Positions 17,705 through 29,113 of a DNA stretch of 64,000 bases are shown in pieces. The position numbers and the translations under genes were made by a program. Numbering within the stretch: the first letter of the stretch is position 1; every line of letters begins with the position of its first letter. This stretch comes from Pseudobutyrivibrio xylanivorans (GTDB lineage: Bacteria; Bacillota; Clostridia; Lachnospirales; Lachnospiraceae): NCBI RefSeq assembly GCF_010906925.1, contig NZ_VTVE01000002.1, positions 372,001 to 436,000 on the forward strand, in the 5' to 3' direction. Below the pieces are notes generated by a model. The model had not been told where the DNA came from. It searched no databases and was given only the letters and a program-made list of their open reading frames with translations.

Positions 17705-17734
17705 AACAATTACCTACCCTAAATTATTCTAAAA

Positions 17735-18808
17735 TTAGTCACCGAAGCTAATGCCGATTCTCTTAGCTTCCTGAATCATCTGGCAATCTGGCTCAACCAT
17801 CTTGAGCTTGCCAGCTACCTTTTCAAGAGGAACTCTCTTAGTCTTGCCATCAACCATAGCAATCATGTTGCCGTAATCACCATCCATGATAGCCTGAGCT
17901 GCTGCAGAACCAAGTCGAGTACAAAGAACTCTATCATATGGATCTGGGCTACCGCCTCGCTGCATGTGACCAGGAACTGTAACTCTAGCCTCAATACCTG
18001 TCTCCTTCTGAATTCTATCTGCAATTTCATAAGAAACTGATGGGAATTTTGAGGTCTCAAGCTTTTTCTTATATTCCTTCTTAGAGAGCTTGGCGTCTTC
18101 CTTGGAAATAGCTCCCTCGGCAACTGCCAAAATGGTAAATCCCTTGCCCTCTTCTGCTCGACGATTGATAGCCTTAATTACCTTTTTAATATCATAAGGA
18201 ATCTCTGGAAGGAGGATAATGTCTGCACCTGATGCAACGCCTGCATAAAGTGTAAGCCAGCCTACCTTGTGTCCCATAACCTCTACAATAAATACGCGGC
18301 TATGAGAAGACGCTGTTGTATGAATACAATCGATAGTGTTACAAGCGATATCAATGGCACTCTGGAAACCGAATGTAAAATCTGTACCGTAGATGTCATT
18401 GTCGATTGTCTTTGGCAGATGAATGATGTTAAGGCCCTCTTCTCTAAGGAGATTGGCGGTCTTTTGTGTACCATTACCTCCAAGGATAACAAGACACTGA
18501 AGATTCAACTTGTAGTAGTTGGACTTCATAGCCTCTACCTTATCAAGACCGTTTTCATCTGGCTCTCTCATAAGCTTAAATGGCTGACGGCTAGAACCAA
18601 GAATTGTACCACCTCTTGTGAGGATTCCTGAAAAATCCTGATTAGTAAGGAGTCTGTAATCCCCGTAAATAAGACCCTTGTAGCCGTTGAAGAATCCGTA
18701 AACTTCCAAATCCTTAACATTTGCAGCCAAACCCTTAACTACTCCACGCATAGCTGCGTTAAGAGCCTGACAATCACCACCACTAGTAAGCATTCCGATT
18801 CTAAACAT
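17735..18808 (-). CDS. pfkA: 6-phosphofructokinase
   Basis: Glycolytic phosphorylation of fructose 6-phosphate. Seen: N-terminal nucleotide loop LTSGGDCQALNA (7-18), GGNGT (110-114), PKTIDND (132-138) and substrate residues in the GHMQRGGSPDPYDR region. Gly113 at the position of E. coli Gly104 points to ATP as donor. Lys133 instead of Gly124 is a trait shared with PPi enzymes and some ATP-PFKs, and Asn112 replaces the Asp that helps bind Mg-ATP in E. coli, so the donor deserves caution. Its 357 residues exceed the 320 of E. coli PfkA. It sits between pepD and dnaX and may be co-transcribed with them. Confidence 0.92.
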   Translation of the reverse strand: MFRIGMLTSGGDCQALNAAMRGVVKGLAANVKDLEVYGFFNGYKGLIYGDYRLLTNQDFSGILTRGGTILGSSRQPFKLMREPDENGLDKVEAMKSNYYKLNLQCLVILGGNGTQKTANLLREEGLNIIHLPKTIDNDIYGTDFTFGFQSAIDIACNTIDCIHTTASSHSRVFIVEVMGHKVGWLTLYAGVASGADIILLPEIPYDIKKVIKAINRRAEEGKGFTILAVAEGAISKEDAKLSKKEYKKKLETSKFPSVSYEIADRIQKETGIEARVTVPGHMQRGGSPDPYDRVLCTRLGSAAAQAIMDGDYGNMIAMVDGKTKRVPLEKVAGKLKMVEPDCQMIQEAKRIGISFGD

Positions 18809-18844
18809 AGTCTCTTCTCCTTCCTCCTAGTAACCCCTAATTAA

Positions 18845-20281
18845 TTATTTACTTTCCTCTATAACTCGTCTTACATAATTGTATATTCTCTCTGTAGAAG
18901 CGATAGAAAGGCGCTCCTTTGGAGTATGAATATCGTACATCTCTGGTCCAATTGAAACTGCATCAAGTCCTGGAAGCTTTGATGCTAAAAGACCACACTC
19001 AACACCTGCATGAATAGTCTCAACTACTGCATCCTGACCTGTAACTTCCTTGTAAATCTTAACTGCTTCATCTCTAAAAGCTGAGACTCTCAAGTACTCC
19101 CATGCTGGATACTGACCATGAGCTGAAACATCACAACCGTATGCCTTAGCAACCATTGACACCTTTCTCATAAGAGCCTTCTTAGCACTGTCTACTGAGC
19201 TTCTAAGAGCGCTTGCAAATAAAAGATGATCCTCATTAAGCTTTAAAATACCGAGATTAAGAGAAGTCTCAACAAGACCCTCAATATCATGGCTCATTGC
19301 CTGAATTCCATCTGGCATAGATAATAAAAGCTCAACAATACGCTTAGAGTCTGCGGCACTTACGCCATCAACTGTCACATCACCCTCATTCTTAAACTCG
19401 ATTTTCATATCAGGATCTGTGATAGCAAATTCATTTTTAATTGCAGCTGCCTCTGCTTCCATTGCCTTAACAGCCTCATCAGAAGCAATTACCTTAAATG
19501 ATGTAGCACGAGGGATAGCATTATCCTTTGTACCACCAACAAAATCTACAAGATTAATATCAGAAACCTCAACTGCTGCAGCTAAAAGTCTATTAGCCAT
19601 AAATGAAGCGTTGGCTCTGCCCTTATTAATCTCTGCACCTGAGTGACCACCAGTGCAGTCCTTAACATCTACTGAAACTAATGACCCCTTAACTGACTCT
19701 TTTACAAATGGATACTTAATCTCCATTCTGCATCCACCTGCACAACCAGCTAAGAATTGTCCTTCCATTTCATTGTCGAGATTAAGAAGCTTGCGACCTT
19801 TGAGCATTGAAACATCAATAGCGGCCGCTCCTTCCATTCCAACCTCTTCTGAAACGGTAATAACTGCCTCTAGGCGTGGGTGTTTAAGCTGATCATCCTC
19901 AAGAATTGCAAGAATCATAGCTACTGCAATTCCATCATCGCCCCCAAGTGTTGTGCCCTTAGCTGTAACGAACCCATCAACAATCTCTAAGTCAAGCCCC
20001 TCTGTGAGCATGTCCTTCTTGCAATCAGGCTCCTGCTCAGCAACCATATCCATGTGGCCCTGAAGAATAAGTGGAGCTGCACTTTCCATTCCCTCAGATG
20101 CCTCTTTAATCATAATTACATTGTATAAATCATCCTGGTAATACTCCAAGTTGTGAGCCTTAGCGAAATCTACTAGATATGCGCTAATTTTCTCCTCGTG
20201 GTAACTAGGATGTGGGATACTACAAATCTCCTCAAAATAATGAAATACTCTCTCTGGCTTACAATTGCTTAATACTGCCAT
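18845..20281 (-). CDS. pepD: Aminoacyl-histidine dipeptidase (M20 family)
   Basis: Cytoplasmic M20/PepD zinc dipeptidase with broad specificity. The metal-site motifs are present: GHMDMV near 75-80, GGDDGIAVAM near 117-126, EEVGMEGA near 150, and a C-terminal His in the region GPEMYDIHTPKE. The lid domain lies between about 200 and 380. At 478 residues the length is typical. It is upstream of pfk in the same direction and downstream of the greA terminator. The sequence is regular, with no sign of damage. Confidence 0.95.
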   Translation of the reverse strand: MAVLSNCKPERVFHYFEEICSIPHPSYHEEKISAYLVDFAKAHNLEYYQDDLYNVIMIKEASEGMESAAPLILQGHMDMVAEQEPDCKKDMLTEGLDLEIVDGFVTAKGTTLGGDDGIAVAMILAILEDDQLKHPRLEAVITVSEEVGMEGAAAIDVSMLKGRKLLNLDNEMEGQFLAGCAGGCRMEIKYPFVKESVKGSLVSVDVKDCTGGHSGAEINKGRANASFMANRLLAAAVEVSDINLVDFVGGTKDNAIPRATSFKVIASDEAVKAMEAEAAAIKNEFAITDPDMKIEFKNEGDVTVDGVSAADSKRIVELLLSMPDGIQAMSHDIEGLVETSLNLGILKLNEDHLLFASALRSSVDSAKKALMRKVSMVAKAYGCDVSAHGQYPAWEYLRVSAFRDEAVKIYKEVTGQDAVVETIHAGVECGLLASKLPGLDAVSIGPEMYDIHTPKERLSIASTERIYNYVRRVIEESK

Positions 20282-20376
20282 TTTTAAATAAATCTCCTAA
20301 CTATTAATTATTTATCGCACCCCTCTAAGATGCTTACTCAGTTTTACCCATAAAAACCTATCTTTACTATAACATT

Positions 20377-20412
20377 TTAAAGACCTAAATTCTATCGAAC
20401 TTAGGTCTTTAA
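20377..20412 (-). terminator. Hairpin terminator after greA
   Basis: A 12-pair inverted repeat (TTAAAGACCTAA with TTAGGTCTTTAA, loop 12) begins directly after the greA stop codon. On the minus strand it ends in TTTAAAAT, so the T-run is short; the call rests on the stem and position. Confidence 0.65.
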
Positions 20413-20413
20413 T

Positions 20414-20917
20414 TTAATACCTTTTAATTTGGTCATCCTCGTCTGTAGATGAATTATCTATGTTCCTAATCTCTACTTCGTAGGAATAATCATCATTAAC
20501 TTTTACCATTACCTTGTCGCCTACGTGCTTGCCTCTAATTGCTGCACCTAGAGGCGACTCTATTGAAATAAGTCCCTTCAGAGAATTGCCTCTGATAGAT
20601 GTGACAAGCTTATAAGTCTCCTCCACATCATCCTCTGGAATGTAAATGGTAACTGTGTTGTTAATTCCCACCTCATCCTCGGCACTTGAATCATCTACAA
20701 CCTCTGCAAATTTAAGCATCTTCTCCAAATATCTGATACGGCTGTCATTCATATTTTTAGCACGCTTTGCCTCATGATACTCAAAGTTCTCAGATAAATC
20801 GCCCTGCGCTCTTGTCTCCTTAACCTCTTCTAGAAGCTTTGGTCTGATAACCAGCTTTCTCTCATCTATCTCTGCCTGTATTTTTTCTATATCACCTTTG
20901 GTTAATCTCTCGCCCAT
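20414..20917 (-). CDS. greA: Transcription elongation factor GreA
   Basis: Rescues backtracked RNA polymerase by stimulating transcript cleavage. The N-terminal coiled coil (about 1-75) has the DLSENFEYHEAK motif, with the acidic tip Asp and Glu that enter the secondary channel; the C-terminal FKBP-like domain has LKGLISIESPLGAAIRGKHVGD. The start is ATG 20917 with GGAGG 6 bases upstream, giving 167 residues; a TTG four codons earlier would contain the ribosome site and is rejected. A short acidic tail follows (STDEDD). Confidence 0.96.
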   Translation of the reverse strand: MGERLTKGDIEKIQAEIDERKLVIRPKLLEEVKETRAQGDLSENFEYHEAKRAKNMNDSRIRYLEKMLKFAEVVDDSSAEDEVGINNTVTIYIPEDDVEETYKLVTSIRGNSLKGLISIESPLGAAIRGKHVGDKVMVKVNDDYSYEVEIRNIDNSSTDEDDQIKRY

Positions 20918-20974
20918 AACTACCTCCAAAATTATTTTCAGTATTTATATAGTTTAGCACATAAAATCCATAGT

Positions 20975-21002
20975 AAAAAGCACCCCGCAATTAGGGTGCT
21001 TT
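20975..21002 (-). terminator. Rho-independent terminator after the D,D-carboxypeptidase gene
   Basis: AAAGCACCC pairs with GGGTGCTTT over an 8-base loop, followed on the minus strand by TTTTT. It lies about 65 bases beyond the stop at 21068. Confidence 0.87.
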
Positions 21003-21067
21003 CATGTTGAAGGGGTTTATGATAATTGTCTGTTGATAATCACTCCTACTTTCATCTCTCACTATAT

Positions 21068-22006
21068 TTACCAATAATTATTAAATCCGTGCTCTATCAA
21101 TCTATTGCTCTCATAGTATCTCATGGAAATAACATTGCCATCTATCATAGTTCTGTTTCTTGCACCTAGCACTACAGAAATAACTTTCTTACCATCTCTT
21201 TCGGCAACACTGACAAGGCACTGACCTGCTCTATTTGCTGTTCCTGTCTTGCCACCTATTACTGCTGGATTGTAGTAAATATTTCCTGGTATCATCAAGG
21301 CGTCTGTGTTAACTAGTATTCTTGGTGCAACACATAAATTGGTTGCTGGAATCACAGCAGATTGTAATCCGAAATACTTGTTAAAAAGCGGATGCTTGAT
21401 AGCCTCTGCAGTAATTAAATACAAGCTTGTCGCATTGGTGTACATCTTATTATCTGGATAACCAGAAGGATTCGTAAAATTGGTATTTACACATCCAAGC
21501 TGAGCTGCTCTAGCATTCATCATGGCTGCGAAATTTGGTACCGAACCACCTAATAATTCAGCAAGCACATTACATGCCTGACAATCGGAGCTTACCATCA
21601 TAGCAGATAAAAGCTGATCTACATTGAGCGCCTCTCCTGCCATAAGTCTTGGCTCCACATGACTAGCATCTGATGGAAGGCTCGCTAATGCTGTACTGCT
21701 CACAAGTACTGGAGAATCTAATGCAATATCTCCTCTTTCGATAGCTTCCACTGTCAAAAGCGCCGTCATGATTTTTACAGTACTAGCAGGTTCCAATACG
21801 GCATCTGCATTCTGTGAATATATGATTCTTCCAGTTGCATTATTTGCAACAAGACATCCTGCTGCATCAAATGCTATAGCTGGTTGCTGTGCTACATATT
21901 CCTCAGCATCTACAACGACATAATTGGTCCAGGCTGCTGAAAGCATTGCTCCAATTAAAGCCAATGTATATAATTTTTTCTTAATGTTTTTAAATATTAA
22001 TTTCAT
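21068..22006 (-). CDS. D-alanyl-D-alanine carboxypeptidase (S11)
   Basis: Penicillin-binding protein that trims the terminal D-Ala of peptidoglycan stems. A basic N-terminus and hydrophobic stretch (about 10-27, then TNYVVVDAEE) form a signal peptide. Catalytic motifs: SxxK as STVK (76-79 in the TTG-based numbering, one less from the ATG), second motif SDC at 141-143 where most members have SxN, and KTG at 254-256. About 313 residues without the C-terminal amphipathic anchor domain makes it short for DacA-type enzymes. The start is ATG 22006; it overlaps the DJ-1 gene end by 17 bases, so the pair is coupled. Confidence 0.88.
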   Translation of the reverse strand: MKLIFKNIKKKLYTLALIGAMLSAAWTNYVVVDAEEYVAQQPAIAFDAAGCLVANNATGRIIYSQNADAVLEPASTVKIMTALLTVEAIERGDIALDSPVLVSSTALASLPSDASHVEPRLMAGEALNVDQLLSAMMVSSDCQACNVLAELLGGSVPNFAAMMNARAAQLGCVNTNFTNPSGYPDNKMYTNATSLYLITAEAIKHPLFNKYFGLQSAVIPATNLCVAPRILVNTDALMIPGNIYYNPAVIGGKTGTANRAGQCLVSVAERDGKKVISVVLGARNRTMIDGNVISMRYYESNRLIEHGFNNYW

Positions 22007-22592
22007 CAAAACCCATTCCTTCTTTTACTACGTTTACTTTCTCTTCTCCAATGAGCTTTTTCATCATCTCAAAAGCAACTGCCGGTGCAGTCTGCGGACA
22101 ATATGAGGTGATTATATTATCATCTATTACAACTGGCTCATCAGGTATTACATTTACACCAAAGCCTGCTAATTCCTTTTGTCTATAGGCATCTGCAAGA
22201 TGATAAGTAGTAGCTTTTCTTCCGGCTAACACACCACTTTTTCCTATTGGAAGGGCCGCCACACAAATACTTGCTATTCCCTTTTTGCTATTATCGAATT
22301 TACGAATTAACTCTAGAAATCTCTCGTCGTATGCCTCGCCAAAGAAACCATAGAGATGGTCTCCTCCAGGAATTGCAAGTGCATCATAGTCATCCACATT
22401 TACCTCTGCGATTAATTTATCTACCTTGATTTCTGTTCCCCAAAATGCACTTTTTACATCTTTAGTAAATCCGCATGTATCGATTTCTACATCAAAGCCG
22501 TATTCGCTTTTTGCCCAACCGGCCACGTCGTAGAATGGAGCAAACTCCATCATCTCAAATCCAGTACAACAAAATATTAGTATTCGTTTCAT
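21990..22592 (-). CDS. DJ-1/PfpI family protein
   Basis: A 200-residue class I glutamine-amidotransferase-like protein of the DJ-1/PfpI superfamily (members include chaperones, deglycases and proteases). Seen: start strand ILIFCCTGFEMMEF, with the Glu near 16 common at the active site; DALAIPGGDHLYGF; and the nucleophile elbow ASICVAALPIG with Cys near 110. The exact activity cannot be predicted. It overlaps the downstream carboxypeptidase gene and lies 27 bases after a small membrane peptide gene, so the three may form one transcript. Confidence 0.85.
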   Translation of the reverse strand: MKRILIFCCTGFEMMEFAPFYDVAGWAKSEYGFDVEIDTCGFTKDVKSAFWGTEIKVDKLIAEVNVDDYDALAIPGGDHLYGFFGEAYDERFLELIRKFDNSKKGIASICVAALPIGKSGVLAGRKATTYHLADAYRQKELAGFGVNVIPDEPVVIDDNIITSYCPQTAPAVAFEMMKKLIGEEKVNVVKEGMGFDEINI

Positions 22593-22619
22593 AAGTGCAT
22601 ATTCTCCTCGCGTAGATGA

Positions 22620-22724
22620 TTACTTCTTTTTTGTTATGTGTAAACCTCCAAATACAGCCACACCTATACAAATCCATATTACAATGTCTGTGTGCCCTTG
22701 TCCTGCTGCTAAAATAGTTAACAT
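22620..22724 (-). CDS. Small membrane peptide, 34 residues
   Basis: Not recognised. ATG 22724 is preceded by AGGGGGA four bases away, a strong ribosome site, and opens a 34-codon frame ending at TAA 22622-22620. The peptide has a short polar N-terminus (MLTILAAGQGHTD), one hydrophobic segment (IVIWICIGVAVFGGL) and a basic tail (HITKKK), so a single-span inner-membrane peptide with cytoplasmic C-terminus is likely. It lies 27 bases before the DJ-1 gene in the same direction. Support is the ribosome site, topology and spacing; no homology test was possible. Confidence 0.55.
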   Translation of the reverse strand: MLTILAAGQGHTDIVIWICIGVAVFGGLHITKKK

Positions 22725-22823
22725 AACATCCCCCTTTACCTCAAACTACCTTTTATAACTGTACCATATTAATTCATCTATTTATACAGCTTGTAACTAT
22801 TATCAGTGGAATTTAACTATTAC

Positions 22824-23366
22824 TCACTCCATCTCAACCTTCAAAAACTTCCTCTTGCACTTCACACTATACCTCAAAATATATGATGCCTCGCCTTTAT
22901 CCATTGCTTGATTGATTTCTTCAATCTCCTTTGTGATATTCTCAATGTCTCTGTACCAACCTAAGAATCTATTTAGAGGGCCAAATATTGAATTTCCTTT
23001 TTCTGATGCAAAAAGAGCATACTTTGGGCTATTCTTTGAGCCCTTGAATTCCTGGGAGCGCATAACGAGGGTTGTGTCTATTATTACTCCTTCATTTGGT
23101 GATGTGATTCTAATAGTTCTATTTGAGGACTGTACTCTTTCTTTATCAGGGGCTGTTTCATCAAACTCTTTCTTATCAAGTAACAAATAGTCTAGTGAGA
23201 CATTAAGCTTTTCACCCAGAATAATTAGCTTTTCTACTTCTGGATAACCATCGCCTAATTCCCATCTAGAGACAGCTTGCCTACTTACCCCCAGCATCTC
23301 TGCCAATTCTTCCTGAGACATTTGATTTCTTTTTCTTGTTTCTTTTAGATTTTCCGCAAAACTCAT
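22824..23366 (-). CDS. XRE-family transcriptional regulator
   Basis: A 180-residue DNA-binding protein. Residues 4-62 form a classic Cro/C1 helix-turn-helix (LKETRKRNQMSQEELAEMLG, VSRQAVSRWELGDGYPE), followed by a short linker and a C-terminal domain of about 100 residues with no clear family, partly basic at the end (VKCKRKFLKVEME). It is monocistronic, with AGGAGG before the ATG. The target is unknown; upstream AT-rich sequence to 23480 separates it from the atp operon terminator. Confidence 0.88.
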   Translation of the reverse strand: MSFAENLKETRKRNQMSQEELAEMLGVSRQAVSRWELGDGYPEVEKLIILGEKLNVSLDYLLLDKKEFDETAPDKERVQSSNRTIRITSPNEGVIIDTTLVMRSQEFKGSKNSPKYALFASEKGNSIFGPLNRFLGWYRDIENITKEIEEINQAMDKGEASYILRYSVKCKRKFLKVEME

Positions 23367-23479
23367 GTTATTATCCTCCTTTCAATCTTTTATATTTAGA
23401 AGTTTATCTTTCTTGCATTTATTTTCTACCAATTTACATTTGCATTTACGCAACTTCAGCTTGCATTTATTATAATAAT

Positions 23480-23508
23480 AAAAAAATGGCACCGCAAATA
23501 CGGTGCCA
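23480..23508 (-). terminator. Rho-independent terminator of the atp operon
   Basis: TGGCACCG pairs with CGGTGCCA over a 6-base loop and is followed on the minus strand by seven T. It stands 16 bases after the stop of the coiled-coil gene that ends the operon. Confidence 0.93.
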
Positions 23509-23523
23509 CATAAAATGTACATT

Positions 23524-23757
23524 TTATTCTTCGGGATTCTTAGACTTACCTAGACCATGTCGTTGCTGGTAGACCATAGCCAACATGTCCTGTTGATACT
23601 TATCGTCATCGCTCAACACTTTAAGCTTGTCCTTTACTTCAGTTTTTCGTGCACGACAAACTTCCAGCTCTTTTAGCAACTGAGCCTCTTCATCCTCATA
23701 GGTTTTCAATTGTCTTTTAAGATCTTCTATGTCTCGCCTTGTATCAGCATCTAACAT
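23524..23757 (-). CDS. Small coiled-coil protein at the end of the atp operon
   Basis: A 77-residue, highly charged, soluble protein. Nearly the whole sequence from about 5 to 55 has heptad character (RRDIEDLKRQLKTYEDEE, ELEVCRARKTEVKDKLKVL) and no hydrophobic segment. GGGAGG precedes the ATG, and the gene starts 21 bases after atpC and ends just before the operon terminator, so it is co-transcribed with ATP synthase. I do not recognise the family. A role in ATP synthase assembly or an unrelated passenger gene are both possible. Confidence 0.65.
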   Translation of the reverse strand: MLDADTRRDIEDLKRQLKTYEDEEAQLLKELEVCRARKTEVKDKLKVLSDDDKYQQDMLAMVYQQRHGLGKSKNPEE

Positions 23758-23778
23758 GGTGCGTTCCTCCCATTTGCA

Positions 23779-24183
23779 TTATTTAGCAAGAATATCCTGT
23801 CTAATTAATGCTTTCTTTAAAGCTATCTCAGCTCTTAGCAAATCTATATTTTCGGCCTTGCTTGCTAATCGCTCTCTAGCTCTCTCTTCCGCGCTGCGGG
23901 CACGGCTTAAATCAATTTCATCAGGCCACTCGGCAATCTCTGCCAATATTGTCACCTTGTCAGGCAAAACCTCTGCAAGTCCTGCATGAACAGCGGCTCT
24001 CTTTTCTGATTCTGCCTCATGGATTGTGCAAATGCCCGGCGCAATAACAGTAGTCAAAGGGATGTGCTTTGGAAGCACACCAATCTGTCCTTCGACTGTA
24101 TTAAATTCAACCATAGTAGCCTCACCTTCATAAAAGGTACGCTCTGGCGTAATGATTGATACTTTAAAGGTGTTATCTGCCAT
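23779..24183 (-). CDS. atpC: F-type ATP synthase epsilon subunit
   Basis: Central-stalk subunit of F1 that couples rotation and inhibits ATP hydrolysis. The 134-residue protein has an N-terminal beta sandwich (FKVSIITPERTFYEGEA, GQIGVLPKHIPL) and a C-terminal pair of helices (ARSAEERARERLASK and LRAEIALKKALIRQ), a complete epsilon. It is 10 bases after atpD and follows the standard order. Confidence 0.97.
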   Translation of the reverse strand: MADNTFKVSIITPERTFYEGEATMVEFNTVEGQIGVLPKHIPLTTVIAPGICTIHEAESEKRAAVHAGLAEVLPDKVTILAEIAEWPDEIDLSRARSAEERARERLASKAENIDLLRAEIALKKALIRQDILAK

Positions 24184-24193
24184 TTGCCACCTC

Positions 24194-26477
<2,284 letters not shown>

Positions 26478-26492
26478 AACAGATCACCCTCC

Positions 26493-27998
26493 TTACTTGT
26501 AGCTCTTTTTACACTCCTCGATAGCCTTTATAAGCTTCTGCTCCATATCATCCTCAAGAACCTTTGTAGTCTTAATAGACTCAGGAATCTCTGGATACTT
26601 GGTATCAACCAAATCAAACAATGCCTTTTCAAAAGCCTGAATGTCTGCTGTTGGAATATCAAGCAAATATTTCTTAGTAGCAGCATAGATAATCATGATC
26701 TGATACTCTACTGGCATTGGAGCATACTGTGGCTGCTTTAACATCTCCTTGATTCTCTCACCTTGAGCAAGCTTCTCAGCTGTATCTGCATCAAGCTCTG
26801 AACCAAACTGTGCGAAAGCTGCAAGCTCACGATACTGAGCAAGCTCAACACGGATAGGAGCTGCGATTTTCTTCATAGCCTTAATCTGAGCAGAACCACC
26901 TACACGGGATACTGAAAGACCTGCGTTAACGGCTGGTCTGAAACCTGCATTAAATGCTTCTGTCTCAAGATAAATCTGACCATCAGTAATTGAGATAACA
27001 TTGGTAGGGATATATGCTGATACATCGCCTGCCTGAGTCTCAATGATAGGAAGTGCGGTAAGTGAACCGCCGCCTAACTTATCTGAAAGTCTAGCTGCAC
27101 GCTCAAGAAGTCTTGAGTGTAAGTAGAATACATCGCCTGGGTAAGCCTCACGTCCTGGTGGACGACGAAGAAGTAATGACAGTGTACGGTATGCAGTAGC
27201 ATGCTTACTCAAATCATCATAGATGATGAGAACGTCCTGTCCATTCTCCATCCACTCCTCACCGATAGCACATCCTGAATAAGGAGCGATATACTGAAGT
27301 GGTGCAAGCTCTGATGCTGTAGCGGCAACAACTGTTGTCCAAGCCATAGCACCATATTCCTCTAATGTTTTAACAAGGGCTGCAACTGTAGAAGCCTTCT
27401 GGCCAATTGCAACGTAAATACATTTTACGCCCTGTCCCTTTTGATTAATGATTGTATCAATAGCGATAGCAGTCTTACCTGTCTGTCTATCTCCGATAAT
27501 AAGCTCACGCTGTCCACGTCCAATAGGAATCATGGAATCGATAGCTTTAATACCTGTCTGCAATGGAGTATCTACGGATTTACGTGAGATAACACCTGAA
27601 GCAACACGCTCGATAGGACGGAACTTAGTAGTTTCAATAGGTCCCTTTCCATCGATAGGCTGTCCAAGCGCATTAACTACACGTCCAAGCATAGCGTCAC
27701 CAACTGGAACCTCAACAACACGACCAGTAGTCTTTACTGTATCGCCTTCGTTGATATTCTTATCGTTTCCTAAAAGAACACAACCTACATTGTCTTCCTC
27801 AAGGTTTAAGACCATGCCGTAAACTTCACCAGGGAACTCAAGGAGCTCACCCTGCATAGCGTTCTGTAATCCGTGAATACGTGCAATTCCATCGGCAACC
27901 TGAATAACAGTTCCTACGTCTGCCACGTCAAGCTGCGCTGCATAGCGTTTCATCTGCTCTTTGATAACCGAGCTAATTTCTTCTGGTTTTAAATTCAT
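26493..27998 (-). CDS. atpA: F-type ATP synthase alpha subunit
   Basis: Non-catalytic nucleotide-binding subunit of F1. GDRQTGKTA (Walker A) near 170, the DELSKHA-like [12 protein letters not shown], and [22 protein letters not shown] are all present. The start is ATG 27998, which overlaps the atpH stop as ATGA with AGGTG about 10 bases upstream; an ATG three codons earlier lies too close to that site. About 501 residues, full length. Confidence 0.98.
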   Translation of the reverse strand: MNLKPEEISSVIKEQMKRYAAQLDVADVGTVIQVADGIARIHGLQNAMQGELLEFPGEVYGMVLNLEEDNVGCVLLGNDKNINEGDTVKTTGRVVEVPVGDAMLGRVVNALGQPIDGKGPIETTKFRPIERVASGVISRKSVDTPLQTGIKAIDSMIPIGRGQRELIIGDRQTGKTAIAIDTIINQKGQGVKCIYVAIGQKASTVAALVKTLEEYGAMAWTTVVAATASELAPLQYIAPYSGCAIGEEWMENGQDVLIIYDDLSKHATAYRTLSLLLRRPPGREAYPGDVFYLHSRLLERAARLSDKLGGGSLTALPIIETQAGDVSAYIPTNVISITDGQIYLETEAFNAGFRPAVNAGLSVSRVGGSAQIKAMKKIAAPIRVELAQYRELAAFAQFGSELDADTAEKLAQGERIKEMLKQPQYAPMPVEYQIMIIYAATKKYLLDIPTADIQAFEKALFDLVDTKYPEIPESIKTTKVLEDDMEQKLIKAIEECKKSYK

Positions 27999-28561
27999 GG
28001 AGCGCATTCACCTACTTTCAATTGAATATTTGATAACTCGTGTGACAATTTATTAATCTGAGTTTTGATAGAACTATCAACAACTCTATCTTTAATGCGA
28101 ATTACCATACCCCCGATTAACTCAGGGTCTACGATATAGTTCATAATAAATGAGCTATATTCTGTAGTTTGAAGCAAACGCTTCTCGACATCTGCTTTCT
28201 GAGCATCTGTAAGTTCAAGTGGAGTTGAAACAGTTGCGCGACCGATTTTTTTGTAATCGTAAACTTTTTCAATGTAATAGTTTAAAACGCCTTCTATTTC
28301 TTTGATGTGGTCCTTTTCCTCAAGCATTCTAAGGAGTCCCACAATCTCATCACTTACTCTGCCTTTGAAAATCTCGTCGATAATCTGAAGCTTCTCTTCT
28401 TTATTGATCTTTGGATGATTCATCATCTGAGAAAAGCCGTCATCTTTTTTAACAACTTCGATTACACCTTCTGCTTCTTTTAAGAAGTCATCGACTCTTC
28501 CTGATTCCACAGCTAACTCAAACAACGCATCACCGTATACGTTTGAGACTAATTTAGCCAT
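27995..28561 (-). CDS. atpH: F-type ATP synthase delta subunit
   Basis: Peripheral-stalk subunit (OSCP homologue) linking F1 to b. The 188-residue protein has the N-terminal helical domain ([19 protein letters not shown]) and the C-terminal sheet with [22 protein letters not shown], the family's most conserved stretch. It overlaps atpF by 13 bases and atpA by 4 bases, so translation is coupled. Confidence 0.96.
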   Translation of the reverse strand: MAKLVSNVYGDALFELAVESGRVDDFLKEAEGVIEVVKKDDGFSQMMNHPKINKEEKLQIIDEIFKGRVSDEIVGLLRMLEEKDHIKEIEGVLNYYIEKVYDYKKIGRATVSTPLELTDAQKADVEKRLLQTTEYSSFIMNYIVDPELIGGMVIRIKDRVVDSSIKTQINKLSHELSNIQLKVGECAP

Positions 28562-29064
28562 GTTTTTTCACCCATTTCCTTAAGTGTTTGCTCTACTAAG
28601 GTATTCTGAATTGTTGTATCGATGTTGGCAGCTACAACCTTCTGTGCCATTACAGCAGCTACAGAAATCATCTCCTGCTTAACCTCGTCTGCAACCTTCT
28701 TCTTCTCAAGCTCTGCCTCTTCGTTAGCACGTGCTACGATGGCAGCTGCTTCTTCCTTAGCATCGCTTACAATCTTGGTTTCATTCTTCAAGGCTTTTTG
28801 TCTTGCTTCGCTTAGGATAGCATCTCTTTCTTTTGAGATATCCTTAAGCTTTGCTTCGTACTCCGCCTTTAGCTTTTCTGCCTCTTCCTTATCGTTCTTT
28901 GCATCTGCAATATCCTTTGCAATGCCTTCTTTTCTGTCCTTAAGCAGCTTTCTAGCTGGGTTGAACAGCATGTTGGACATTATAAGGAATAGGAAGAATA
29001 CTGCAATGGCTAAAAGTACTGCATCATTAAGCAATTGTGCATCTAAGTCAAATAGTCTTTCCAA
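28549..29064 (-). CDS. atpF: F-type ATP synthase b subunit
   Basis: Peripheral stalk. One N-terminal membrane helix (about 12-32, LLNDAVLLAIAVFFLFLIMS in register with the family), then a long charged coiled coil to about 165. The start is TTG at 29064 with GGAGGG 7 bases upstream; no ATG nearby is better. 171 residues. It begins after an unusual 166-base gap from atpE, the only large gap in the operon. Confidence 0.94.
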   Translation of the reverse strand: MERLFDLDAQLLNDAVLLAIAVFFLFLIMSNMLFNPARKLLKDRKEGIAKDIADAKNDKEEAEKLKAEYEAKLKDISKERDAILSEARQKALKNETKIVSDAKEEAAAIVARANEEAELEKKKVADEVKQEMISVAAVMAQKVVAANIDTTIQNTLVEQTLKEMGEKTWLN

Positions 29065-29113
29065 CTTTTAGCCCTCCTTTTTTATTTTTCTTCCTAGGTT
29101 TTATTAGCCATGG

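Noticed and set aside
17705-17734. Signal recognition particle RNA gene upstream of dnaX
   Set aside because: Common in Firmicutes, but only 30 bases separate pfk and dnaX here.
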